Source of the DNA: Desulfocapsa sp.
GTDB lineage: Bacteria; Desulfobacterota; Desulfobulbia; Desulfobulbales; Desulfocapsaceae
NCBI GenBank assembly: GCA_020717935.1
Contig: DYDK01000011.1
Location: forward strand, 1-16,080
Direction of reading: 5' to 3'
DNA length: 16,080 bases
In this document: positions 1 to 7,800 of the stretch, one piece after another
Numbering within the stretch: position 1 is the first letter of the stretch
Layout: every line of letters starts with the position of its first letter
Made by a program: the position numbers and the translations under genes
Notes under the pieces: generated by a model
What the model saw: the letters and a program-made list of their open reading frames with translations, nothing else
What the model was told of the DNA's origin: nothing
Database searches by the model: none

Positions 1-183
1 AATATTACCCTGACGGCTCCAGCCACCTCCGGCGGGAAAAACTTCAACAATTGGACGGGTTGTGATTCAAGCTCGACAGTTTCATGCACTCTCTCCATGA
101 CGGCGGATAAAACCGTGACGGCAAATTATAAAAAATTTCCGTGGCCACTCTTTTTACCCACGACAACAAAGAACATTCATTAA
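1..183 (+). CDS. C-terminal fragment of a surface/secreted protein with an InlB-type (divergent B-repeat) domain
   Basis: The frame is open from base 1 and stops at TAA 181-183, giving 60 residues; the start lies outside the window. The order of features (NITLTAP, GGKNFNNWTGC, CTLSMTADKTVTANYK) matches the divergent InlB B-repeat / Flg_new_2 type module, in which a Gly-rich turn and a W-x-G-C segment precede a second Cys and the closing MTADKTVTANY strand. These modules are found in large extracellular or cell-surface proteins, where they act as stalk or adhesion units. The two Cys residues (21 and 29) are spaced as in family members that carry a disulphide. The last 15 residues (FPWPLFLPTTTKNIH) do not look like the module, and the stop codon lies inside the inverted repeat that starts at 180, so the natural C-terminus may have been altered by that element. 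The family call is fairly firm; the function of the whole protein cannot be seen. Confidence 0.6.
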   Translation, partial: NITLTAPATSGGKNFNNWTGCDSSSTVSCTLSMTADKTVTANYKKFPWPLFLPTTTKNIH

Positions 184-304
184 TTCTACTTTGTCACATT
201 AGATTGTATCTTGTTGTTTTTTCGTTGTTTTGCCGAAAATAGCAAAATAACGAAAAAGCCGCTAAATCAACAGGTTGTGATGTAATGTGACAAAGTAGAA
301 TTAA
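180..304. repeat. MITE-like element with 22-bp perfect terminal inverted repeats
   Basis: Bases 180-201 and 283-304 are perfect reverse complements (the left arm contains TTCTACTTTGTCACATTA). The interior is AT-rich and itself imperfectly self-complementary: TTTTCGTTGTTTTGC near 220-234 faces GCAAAATAACGAAAA near 242-256. The whole 125 bp can therefore fold into one long hairpin. There is no ORF inside. The size and structure fit a miniature inverted-repeat transposable element or solo IS ends; the IS family is not recognised. The left arm contains the stop codon of the upstream partial gene. Confidence 0.6.
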
Positions 305-326
305 ATAAAGACTGATAGCAAACGAT

Positions 327-368
327 AAAGGCCACTCTCTGGTATTTTCATACCAGAGAGTGGCCTTT
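327..368. terminator. Strong bidirectional intrinsic terminator
   Basis: A perfect 19-bp stem (327-345 with 350-368) closes on a 4-nt TTTC loop. The stem has AAAG at one end and CTTT at the other, so each strand ends in a short T run after a GC-rich segment. It lies between two convergent genes: the partial surface protein ending at 183 (+) and the ArsA-type gene ending at 417 (-). It can serve both. Confidence 0.8.
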
Positions 369-416
369 CGTCAACACCCTATACCATCGTCTTTTCCCAT
401 ATCTCATGGGAAATCC

Positions 417-1304
417 TTACTTCTCCTCAAAGCTTTCTGCCAGTTTTCTCAGTGAAGTCAAAGCCATCTCGTCGGCGGAGAGTTCCGCGATTTCGATCAC
501 CTGTCGGCCGGCGGCAGATTGTCTCAGTCTGTGCCGCCAGTTGTGTTGGGCCGCTAACTTGGTTTGCCAGAAGGGATGGGTGGCGCAGGGTTCAAGGGGG
601 AGCATTTTATTGAGAATAAAGCCATTGACCTCAATGCCAAAGGTCGTCAGAGAGGCGGCGATATTCAAGGCCTGTTCGACTGGCAATCGTTCGGGGTTGG
701 CCACCACCCAGGCGGTGGTGCGTGTTTGGAGCATGGTAATAATGTCGGCGGTCAACTGGCGCCACTGGAGAATCAGGGCAAGCGGATCGGCATGGGCAAA
801 GGCTCCCTTGACCTTGAGATAGATCTTCTGGGCTTGGGTCAGATGGGTGTAAAACAGTTGCTGAATGAAAAGAAGATTCAGGGTCGTCGCCGTCGGGGCG
901 GTATCCCAGATGATAGTCTGATAGATATTGCTCTGGGCCTTGGTCAGGAGATAGTCAAGCATGAATTCCTCCTCAACTCCCGGTGCCCCTTCAAGGTAGT
1001 CGATGATTTCTCGTCCAACCGGCAAGAAAGAGGAGAGTACCGTATATATTTCATCGGCAAATTTCGCTCGCCACAGTTCAAGCACCAGCTTTCGTGTCAA
1101 CTCAACGGCATCAAGCTGTGGGGCAACTTCCGTTACCTGCTGATCAAGGGGCTGGGAAAATAGCTGCGAGAGGGAGCCGGAAGGATCGGTGGAGATGAGC
1201 AGGGTCTTACCGGATTGGGCATAGTGTAAGGCTGTGGCCACTGACATCGTGGTCTTGCCCACCCCGCCCTTGCCGGTGAACATCGTGATTGTGGTCATGC
1301 CCAT
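417..1304 (-). CDS. ArsA/GET3-family (TRC40-like) P-loop ATPase
   Basis: This is about 295 residues from ATG 1304, or 293 from ATG 1298. The sequence shows a deviant Walker A GKGGVGKTT at residues 11-19, switch I-like STDPSG at 38-43, and DTAPTATT at 134-141, which corresponds to the DTAPTGHTL signature of ArsA/GET3. A later VVANPERLPVEQALN segment (about 200-214) and GFILNKMLP (about 228-236) are also typical. Family members are dimeric ATPases that move metalloids or membrane-protein clients, or act as chaperone-like switches. No ArsB, ArsR or ArsD lies nearby, so an arsenite role is not supported. The frame is open up to ATG 1400, but a start there would overlap the upstream gene by 194 nt; 1304 or 1298 fits the family N-terminus (MTTITMFTGKGG). 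Even so, the first ~30 codons, including the P-loop, overlap the 3' end of the upstream ORF. The terminator at 327-368 follows. Confidence 0.8.
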   Translation of the reverse strand: MGMTTITMFTGKGGVGKTTMSVATALHYAQSGKTLLISTDPSGSLSQLFSQPLDQQVTEVAPQLDAVELTRKLVLELWRAKFADEIYTVLSSFLPVGREIIDYLEGAPGVEEEFMLDYLLTKAQSNIYQTIIWDTAPTATTLNLLFIQQLFYTHLTQAQKIYLKVKGAFAHADPLALILQWRQLTADIITMLQTRTTAWVVANPERLPVEQALNIAASLTTFGIEVNGFILNKMLPLEPCATHPFWQTKLAAQHNWRHRLRQSAAGRQVIEIAELSADEMALTSLRKLAESFEEK

Positions 1305-2475
1305 GATCTCTGTCGTGGAGCGAAGGTGTTGCATTGCAATCGAGGCATCCCTTACTCCGTATCTCTTCCTCTCCACTTGCCTTTTGATTTCGTTCCTCAT
1401 CGAGACGATGCATTCCTTCCATCAGGAGCTTCATAAAAAAGCCGATTTCCGGGGCTTCGATATCCGCAGTTGGAATTCCTGGGGTAAATCGAAAATGGCC
1501 TTCGGTTTCCTTGAGAATTTTGTAGAAAGCCTCCTCCCCCTGAATATCACCATACTTGGCCTTGATAAGAGCGCCCTGTCGGAAGGAAAAACGGGCCGTC
1601 CCCTGGGGAAGTTCGTTGATGGTGAGAATTCCGGTTTTCTGATTCATGTTGAGAATCTGGAACAGAGCCTCGGGGGGAATTTCATTCAGATTGCCATTCA
1701 TGCCCGAGGAGAGATCCTGTGCTCGCACCATATTGGATTGATTCAGTCGCCGCGCCATCAAGCGGGTGAAATACAACTGGAGGGATGGATATTGATCAAA
1801 GACCTTCTGGAAACCTTTCCTGTCGATATACAGGATGACTGCCGGTTCATTCACCTGAATGGTAGCGCTGACGGGATCGTTACAGATCAGGCTCATTTCC
1901 CCAAAGACATCGCCTTGCTTCAATGTGGTAATGGTAATTCCCACTTTATTGAGGACATGGACGCTTCCTTTGACAATAATGAAGAAATTCGCCCCCCGAT
2001 CTCCTTTGCGAAGAATAATGTCACCCGCCGCAAATTTTGCAACTTTGAAATAGTGGGCCACATTCTGAATCTTTTTTTCTTCTAAATGTTTGAAAAAATC
2101 AAAACGATTCAAAAGGGGCAGCATGGCATCCAAGGCTTCGGTGTTGGATGCATCATGCAGCTCCATGTCTTCCATGGCATTTTCCTTGCTGTATTCCAAT
2201 CGCAATGAGCCAGTACAGCCGCTGCACGACACAATACACATGGGGATCTTGTCTGCCCGTTCATATTGCATGAGAATCTTGGTGAGATCGCCATGCAGAA
2301 TTTTACATTTTTCCTTTTCCAAGGGGGAAGTGAGAGTAGCTGTACTGAAACAGGTCTGCTCCTTGGCATCGGTCATGGGAATGGTAATGCCGGTGACTGT
2401 AAATTGATCTCCATAGCTGAAAATCGGACATTTGTTATTTTCTATAACCTTGAACATAACTTTTGGAAAACTCAT
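1207..2475 (-). CDS. Cys-rich N-terminal domain + cyclic-nucleotide-binding-like domain + DUF4388 (PATAN-like) protein
   Basis: This is about 422 residues from ATG 2475; a TTG at 2508 would add 11. Three parts can be seen. Residues ~5-105 form a Cys-bearing domain (C16, C42, C57, then C80-x3-C84-x2-C87) that may bind metal or sense redox state. Residues ~125-245 form a CRP-type cyclic-nucleotide-binding fold (AAGDIILRKGDRGANFF, then LKQGDVFGEMSL). In the phosphate-binding cassette the usual Arg before SAT is Val (DPVSATIQV), so ordinary cAMP binding is doubtful. Residues ~262-365 (LNEIPPEALFQILNMNQKTGILTI to EGHFRFTP) match DUF4388, a domain common in deltaproteobacterial signalling proteins. 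There is no DNA-binding HTH, so this is probably a signalling adaptor. The His-rich end (HDRDHGHDHNHDVH and on) is encoded by DNA that also encodes the start of the downstream ATPase in another frame, so the true C-terminus is uncertain. Confidence 0.75.
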   Translation of the reverse strand: MSFPKVMFKVIENNKCPIFSYGDQFTVTGITIPMTDAKEQTCFSTATLTSPLEKEKCKILHGDLTKILMQYERADKIPMCIVSCSGCTGSLRLEYSKENAMEDMELHDASNTEALDAMLPLLNRFDFFKHLEEKKIQNVAHYFKVAKFAAGDIILRKGDRGANFFIIVKGSVHVLNKVGITITTLKQGDVFGEMSLICNDPVSATIQVNEPAVILYIDRKGFQKVFDQYPSLQLYFTRLMARRLNQSNMVRAQDLSSGMNGNLNEIPPEALFQILNMNQKTGILTINELPQGTARFSFRQGALIKAKYGDIQGEEAFYKILKETEGHFRFTPGIPTADIEAPEIGFFMKLLMEGMHRLDEERNQKASGEEEIRSKGCLDCNATPSLHDRDHGHDHNHDVHRQGRGGQDHDVSGHSLTLCPIR

Positions 2476-2651
2476 GATGTCATTGTCTCTGATTGAAGGA
2501 ATGGGCAATATCCATGCTTTGGTAACAACAATACTCGTTCAATGTGGAAAACCCTTTTTCTTGAGTGAAAAGACTCTGTTGTTTCTCCACAAAAAAAGAG
2601 AGTGGGTTGGTTTTGTAGCTTGGCACTATGGGCTTTGTGGCCAATCTGGTA

Positions 2652-2718
2652 TATCGCCAGCGGGGAACAGGCTACCACAGGCGGGGCAATTGTGGCAGCC
2701 TGTTCCCCGCTGGCGATA
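2652..2718. repeat. 67-bp near-perfect palindrome
   Basis: The arms 2652-2679 and 2691-2718 pair at 27 of 28 positions (the outer 22 bp are perfect; one A/C mismatch at 2674/2696), leaving an 11-nt GC-rich loop. The arms contain CGCCAGCGGGGAACAGGCT and its complement. There is no T run on either side, so it is not a standard intrinsic terminator. It may be a REP-like or MITE-like dispersed element, or an extruding cruciform. A single copy is present in this window. Confidence 0.65.
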
Positions 2719-2795
2719 CCGGACGGTAATTTTCCCTTATTCTACAAAACTTCAAGGAAAAGTTACATTTCTTCTTTTATCCGTCAAAAAGAGAA

Positions 2796-2819
2796 CTATC
2801 AATGTTTTTTCGTTGATAG
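2796..2819 (-). terminator. Probable terminator of the recCBD operon
   Basis: On the minus strand CTATCAA pairs with TTGATAG, extended by two more pairs (one of them G-U), with a 6-nt loop. It is followed by TTCTCTTTTTG, a loose T-rich tract. It lies about 150 nt past the recD stop. The stem is AT-rich, so termination may be weak. Confidence 0.4.
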
Positions 2820-2965
2820 ATTCAATCAAAGCCCCCCCATGCCACTGTCACGAAATACCATTGTCATCGTGTTGTCCTTGAGTAGCATAAAAAGCCGTAA
2901 CAAAATAGATATAAATGATAAGGTTATTTTGTAGCAACTCCTAAAGGGCATCAGGGAAAAAAGAA

Positions 2966-4852
2966 TCAAGAACTGCTGGTCAACATTTCACGCAGACCAC
3001 TGGCCCGATTGATGGTACGGGTAACTGCCTGTTGGAAAATCCCTTCGGCGCTGGTAAGCAACACCCGGGTGCGGGCGCGGGTGACGGCGGTATAGATCAG
3101 TTCACGGGTCAGCAGGGGGGTGTCGATGATGGGTAGGACTACCAATACTTCGCCAAATTCTGAGCCCTGGCTTTTGTGGATGGTCATGGCAAAGACGGTT
3201 TCGTGGGCTGGCAGTTGCCAGGGTTGGTATTCCAGATTCGTTCCATCTTCCCCGATAAACCAGATCGTGAAGGCCCCGGATGGCCCTTCATTATCGGGAA
3301 GGCAGATGCCAATATCCCCGTTAAACAGGTTCAGGCCGTAATCATTGCGGAGGATCATAACCGGTCGGCCAGGATACCAGCCCCCGGGCTGACATGAATA
3401 GCCACTGGCCGCCAATTGCTGTTCCACCTGTCGGTTGATGGCTTCCACTCCCCTTGCTCCCTGCCGGGTAGCACACAAAACCCGAAAAGAATTGAGGGCG
3501 GCAAAGAGCCGACCAATGGCATCGCTCTCATTTTCTGGCCAACCGTCGGCCCGCACGGCCCGCACGGTCTCCATATAATGAACGAAACGAGCAAGTATCA
3601 CTTCCATCGCCATTTCCCAGGATACCCCCAATACCCTGCCCCCTCCTGCTCTCTGTTCCCTGTTTTCAGCAGCCTGAATTCTCTCCTTTGCCGCTTCAAC
3701 ATCACCTTCATTTACGGCGTGGGCGAAGGCGCTTATCTCGGGGTCAAAACGATAACTTTTTTGCAAAATGACAGTATTGTCGGGCAAGGCCGCAATGCAG
3801 TCTGCCAGTACCGCCCCTGATTCCACTGAAGCGAGTTGATCCTTATCTCCCAGGAGAATCAAGCGGGACCCGGGTTGCAGGGCATCTACCAACTTGCTCA
3901 TCAGGGCCAGATCCACCATCGAGGCCTCATCTACCAGCACCACATCCCAGGGCAGGGGATTGGCCTGATGGTGCCGGAAGTGCGGGGAATGCCTGCGAAT
4001 CCCGAGCAGGCGATGCAGGGTGCAGGCCGTGGTTGGGATAGCGGACTTGATGGATGCGGCCAGGGGCAAGGATTCGAGGCTGGCGGCAATGGACTCCCGC
4101 AGTCGCATGGCTGCCTTGCCCGTGGGAGCGGCGAGGGCAATTTTCAAGTCAGGCGAGAGGGTGTGCAGGAGCAGGCCAAGGATACGGGCCACAGTGTGTG
4201 ACTTGCCCGTGCCCGGGCCGCCGGAAATCAGAGTCAGCGGATGGGTCAAGGCCATTTCAGCCGCTTGTCGTTGCAGATTTTCCGGATCAGGGCCAAAACA
4301 GGCGGTCACGATATCATGAAGAGCCGTTGATTCCATAGAACCCAATGGGAGAACGGACTCCAGAGCAGTCGCCTGTGACGGATTTTCGGCGGAACAGGCC
4401 GCGGGCGCCCCGAAGGAAGTCCCCTTGGGGGGCGCCCCGAAGGCGCCCCGAAGGAAGTGCCCTTGGGGTAAAGTCCCCTTGGGGGGCGCCCCGAAGGCCG
4501 TCCCTTTGGGGGACGGTCGTGGGAGTGGCTTGATTCTGGCGGTGGAGAGGGTCGTGAGCTGTCTTGCCAAACGCATCTCGTAACGAAAATAGCGTTGGAG
4601 ATACAAGCGACCACGCCAGATTACCAGCGGGGTGCGGTCAGTATCAGAGACGAGATCGTTGCTGGCCCGCACCAGCATTTCCTCTTCGTCAGTGATGAGA
4701 AGGCAGCTGTCGCCGGCAAACAGGGCGGCGGACAAGCGGGCCATCAATAACCTGAACGAATCGGCGGTTGTTCCGGTCAGCCCCGATTCCCGGGTCAGAA
4801 AGCGGGCCAGGTGCTGGTCAAGGAGGGAAAAGGGAGCGGCATTCATCTTCAA
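2966..4852 (-). CDS. recD: RecD, 5'-3' helicase subunit of exodeoxyribonuclease V (RecBCD)
   Basis: This has 628 residues, against about 608 in E. coli. It is the fast 5'-3' motor of RecBCD, an SF1B helicase that works with RecB and RecC in double-strand-break resection and degradation of foreign DNA. Motifs in order: Walker A GGPGTGKS at 211-218; Ia AAPTGKAAMRLRES about 241-254; II VDEASMVD about 307-314; III LGDKDQLASVESG about 334-346; the QKSYRF segment about 364-369; V TIHKSQGSEF at 557-566; VI YTAVTRAR at 587-594. The N-terminal domain (about 1-110) docks on RecC in the known structure. Residues ~111-150 are encoded by the GC-rich repeat (PSPKGTAFGAPPKGTLPQGH and on) and sit in the linker between the N-terminal and motor domains. 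The ATG overlaps the recB stop by 4 nt (4849-4852), indicating translational coupling. All catalytic motifs are intact. Confidence 0.96.
   Translation of the reverse strand: MKMNAAPFSLLDQHLARFLTRESGLTGTTADSFRLLMARLSAALFAGDSCLLITDEEEMLVRASNDLVSDTDRTPLVIWRGRLYLQRYFRYEMRLARQLTTLSTARIKPLPRPSPKGTAFGAPPKGTLPQGHFLRGAFGAPPKGTSFGAPAACSAENPSQATALESVLPLGSMESTALHDIVTACFGPDPENLQRQAAEMALTHPLTLISGGPGTGKSHTVARILGLLLHTLSPDLKIALAAPTGKAAMRLRESIAASLESLPLAASIKSAIPTTACTLHRLLGIRRHSPHFRHHQANPLPWDVVLVDEASMVDLALMSKLVDALQPGSRLILLGDKDQLASVESGAVLADCIAALPDNTVILQKSYRFDPEISAFAHAVNEGDVEAAKERIQAAENREQRAGGGRVLGVSWEMAMEVILARFVHYMETVRAVRADGWPENESDAIGRLFAALNSFRVLCATRQGARGVEAINRQVEQQLAASGYSCQPGGWYPGRPVMILRNDYGLNLFNGDIGICLPDNEGPSGAFTIWFIGEDGTNLEYQPWQLPAHETVFAMTIHKSQGSEFGEVLVVLPIIDTPLLTRELIYTAVTRARTRVLLTSAEGIFQQAVTRTINRASGLREMLTSSS
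4404..4515 (-). repeat. GC-rich in-frame repeat block A (recD)
   Basis: On the coding strand this contains two copies of the core CCCCAAGGGGACTT/CCCCAAGGGCACTT followed by CCTTCGGGGCGCC, plus an extra 11-nt GCCTTCGGGGC unit and a diverged copy (CCCCCAAAGGGACGGCC). It is translated as PKGTAFGAPPKGTLPQGHFL and on to GAFGAPPKGTSFGAP, with no frame break. It lies in the RecD inter-domain linker. Confidence 0.9.
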
Positions 4853-7800
4853 TTCATTCTCCAGGAAGTGACCGTCTTTCCACCCAGACAGCGGTCAAGA
4901 TTTTCCAGAGTGGCGAAATCAGGGCGGTCATAATATACCCCGCTGCCTGGCTGCGCGGGCTCCATTCCCCGCACAAAGAGATACAAAACCCCGCCGAAAT
5001 CGCGACGGTAATCGTAGTCTTCCATTGAACTGTGCAGGTAACGATGGAGCATAACGGTGTAGAGCCAGTATTGCAGACCGTAGTTGTGTTCCCGCATGGC
5101 CTGTTCCATTCGCTTCGGGTGGTAATCCGCAAGGTGTCGGCCCAGAAAGTTGCTCTTGTAGTCCATGATATAAAATTTACCCTGATGGCGGCAGACCAGA
5201 TCCATAAAACCAGTAAGATAGCCTTTCAACGCCTGGGCTGTGACCGGTGCAACGGTTGGTAAACCGGCAAGGAGGGTATTGATCTGCTCGGTGGAATTGG
5301 ATTGAAGTCGGCAATAAAAAGGCATTTCCTGGAGGATGTCCGTGGGGGCCAGATCAGCCAGACAAAAAGGGGGAATGATCTGATCTGGCCCAGATAATGG
5401 TGTCAGCACGGTTTTTTGGAGCAGGGTGGCTAATTTCTCAGCAGATATTTCCAGACCAAACCAGGAACATTGTCGTTGCAGGACGGTTTCATAGCCGGCG
5501 CCAGCGGCCAGGAGAGAAAAAGGGAGTTTTTCCAGCAGGCTGTGGATCACATTGCCTAAGGCCGCTCCTTTGGGAAGGTCGGGAAGAACGATGGCGCTGG
5601 TCGCTGCGTCCTCTGCCGGGGCTTCCTCTGTTGCCTGAGCATACGGGGCAAATGGGGTCGGCAGCTCCGACAGAAAGTCCTCCTCCCTCAAGGACTCGTT
5701 CCCCCAAGGGGTCGTTCTTCGGGGCGCCTGCGGAGCGTCCCCCAAGGGGACTTCCTTCGGGGCGTCGGCAACAAGAGAAGAGTAGCTGTGCAGCAGGCGG
5801 TCGGTATGCAGATTATGGCCGGTGAAAACAAGCGGGGAGAGCGTTTCGGTATGTTCCGGTCTCTGTGTTATCGGTACCGGCTCATCCAGCTCTACTTCCA
5901 GTGTCACCCAGGATATTGAACCCTCGGAGTTTTTCAGACGCGCTATCTGCTCGCTCAAGGAACCGCTCTGTTCCAGGCCTAACAGCCAGGCTAGGGCTGA
6001 ATCCCGGGAATCGCCACCCTTGCCCTGTCCCTTCACATCCACCCAAAAGACATAGCAGCGGCAACGGGCCCGCGTTAAAGCCACATAGGCCAGACGCAAC
6101 TCTTCAGCCAACTCTTCCCGCAAGGCCCGTTCCCGGCGGTCCGTAAAGTCCGGGGAACCCAAATCCATCACCAGTTCCATGTTCTCATCATGGCAGGTCA
6201 CGGATTCGGTGGTGTTCTTGACAATCGTATTGCGGTGCCAGAGAAAGGGGCAGAAGACCACCGGATATTCCAGACCCTTGACTCCGTGCATGGTCATAAT
6301 GGTGATTGCATCGCCAGTGCTCTCCAGTCGCAATTCGGTGTTCTCGGCGGCCTGCCCTCTGGAGGAAGTCCACTTTGAGTGCGCCCCGAAGGAAGTCCCC
6401 TTGGGGGGCAAGGTTGCCAGGGCTTCGCGCCGCATGGCCTGCACCCATTGCGTGGTTTTGCCCGGCCCCATGCCCGCTTCGGTTTCGGCCGTCTGGATCA
6501 ATTCGAGAAGATGGTGCACATTGGTCATCCGTCGTTCAGCCAGTGGTTGATGGGCCAGGGTGAGAAAGACATTTTCAGCCTCAAAAAGTCTGATCATCAT
6601 GGCCAGGAAACCCCGTTCCTGCCACAGGTGATGATAGTCATGAAAGCGTTGCACCCATCGCTGCACGGTCATCGTATTTTGCCACTGGGCATGAAGTTCC
6701 TGCCCATTCATGGCAAACCATGACGAAGTAAGGGCCGTCTTCAGGAGACTGGCGTTGCCGGGAGCACTGAGGGCCTGGAGAAGCAGAACGAGGCTCTGAC
6801 ATTCAGCAGACGCAAAGACCGATTGCTGGCTGGCCATGACCGCCGGAATTCCGGCCCGGGCCAGGGCGTTCTGGAAGGTGTCGGCCTGCTTGTGATTCCT
6901 GACCAGAACAGCAATGTCCTTAGGGGCGAGAGCCCTCGCTGGCTCGGCGCTGGCGGTCATCATAACGGATCGTTCAGTTTGCAGCAGTCGTCCAATTTCG
7001 GCCACCACAAACGAAAGAATGCGAGCTGTGGCCGTACCTGATCCCCAGCGGCCATCCTTGGAATCGGGGGCAGCCCCTAGCTCGCAAAATATCAGGGGCG
7101 TTTTCGGGGCGCCCCCCAAGGGGACTTCCTTCGGGGCGCCCGAATCATCGGTCAGAAGCCCGTCATCCCAGGTTTTTGCTGCTTCCACCGGCAGATAGGG
7201 GAGTTCAGCGCTGACAAAGGCATCGGCCCGCAGAGAAAACAGGGTGTTGACTGCCGCTACCAGGGCCGGGTGGGAACGGTAATTGTGGGCCAGATGCCAA
7301 TGGATATCTGCCTGCTGACGGGCCTTGAAATATGAATAAATGTCGGCCCCCCGGAAGGTGTAGATGGCCTGTTTTGGATCGCCAATCAGATAGAGATAAT
7401 GGGTGGGGGTGGCGGCATGGGTGGGGTGTTGGTTCGCAAACAGGGTAGAAAAAATGGCATACTGGGCATCATCGGTGTCCTGGAACTCATCAATGAGGGC
7501 CGCCGCATAGCGATCCCCCAGAATCCGCCGCAACTCCTGCCCCTGAGGGCCTGTCAGGCTGCGGGCCAGTTGCTGGATGAGTTCATCAAAGGAGAGCAGA
7601 TTCTGCTGGCGCAGGGTCTGGGCCAGGCCGGTGGAAAGTTCCTGCAACAGACCAGCCCGAAAAGCCAGGGTCACAGCCTCTCGGGCCTGACACAGCGCGA
7701 TGATTTCTTGATCCGGCAGGGCAAGGGAAGTGAGAAAATCATTCTTGAGTTCTTCGCCGTTGGGCCCGTCTTTTTTTGCTTTGAATTTATGGCCGTTGAG

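Larger units (their letters stand above)
2476..2965. other. Noncoding region between recD and the cNMP/DUF4388 gene
   Basis: There is no convincing gene in these 490 bp; the short plus-strand frames here have no recognisable protein features and run across the palindrome at 2652-2718. The region should contain the promoter of the minus-strand gene starting at 2475, but no clear -35/-10 pair can be assigned. It also holds the probable recD terminator near 2796-2819. Confidence 0.5.

Noticed and set aside
564..1163. 199-residue plus-strand frame antisense to the ArsA-type gene
   Set aside because: The opposite strand carries the ArsA signature motifs; the plus-strand product has no recognisable features.
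417..1304. Arsenical pump ATPase (arsA of an ars operon)
   Set aside because: Family motifs are present but there are no arsB, arsR or arsD neighbours, so the specific arsenite role is not supported.
2432..2934. Overlapping plus-strand frames in the region upstream of the cNMP gene
   Set aside because: They run through the 67-bp palindrome and lack ribosome-binding sites or family features; overlap of several frames suggests chance.
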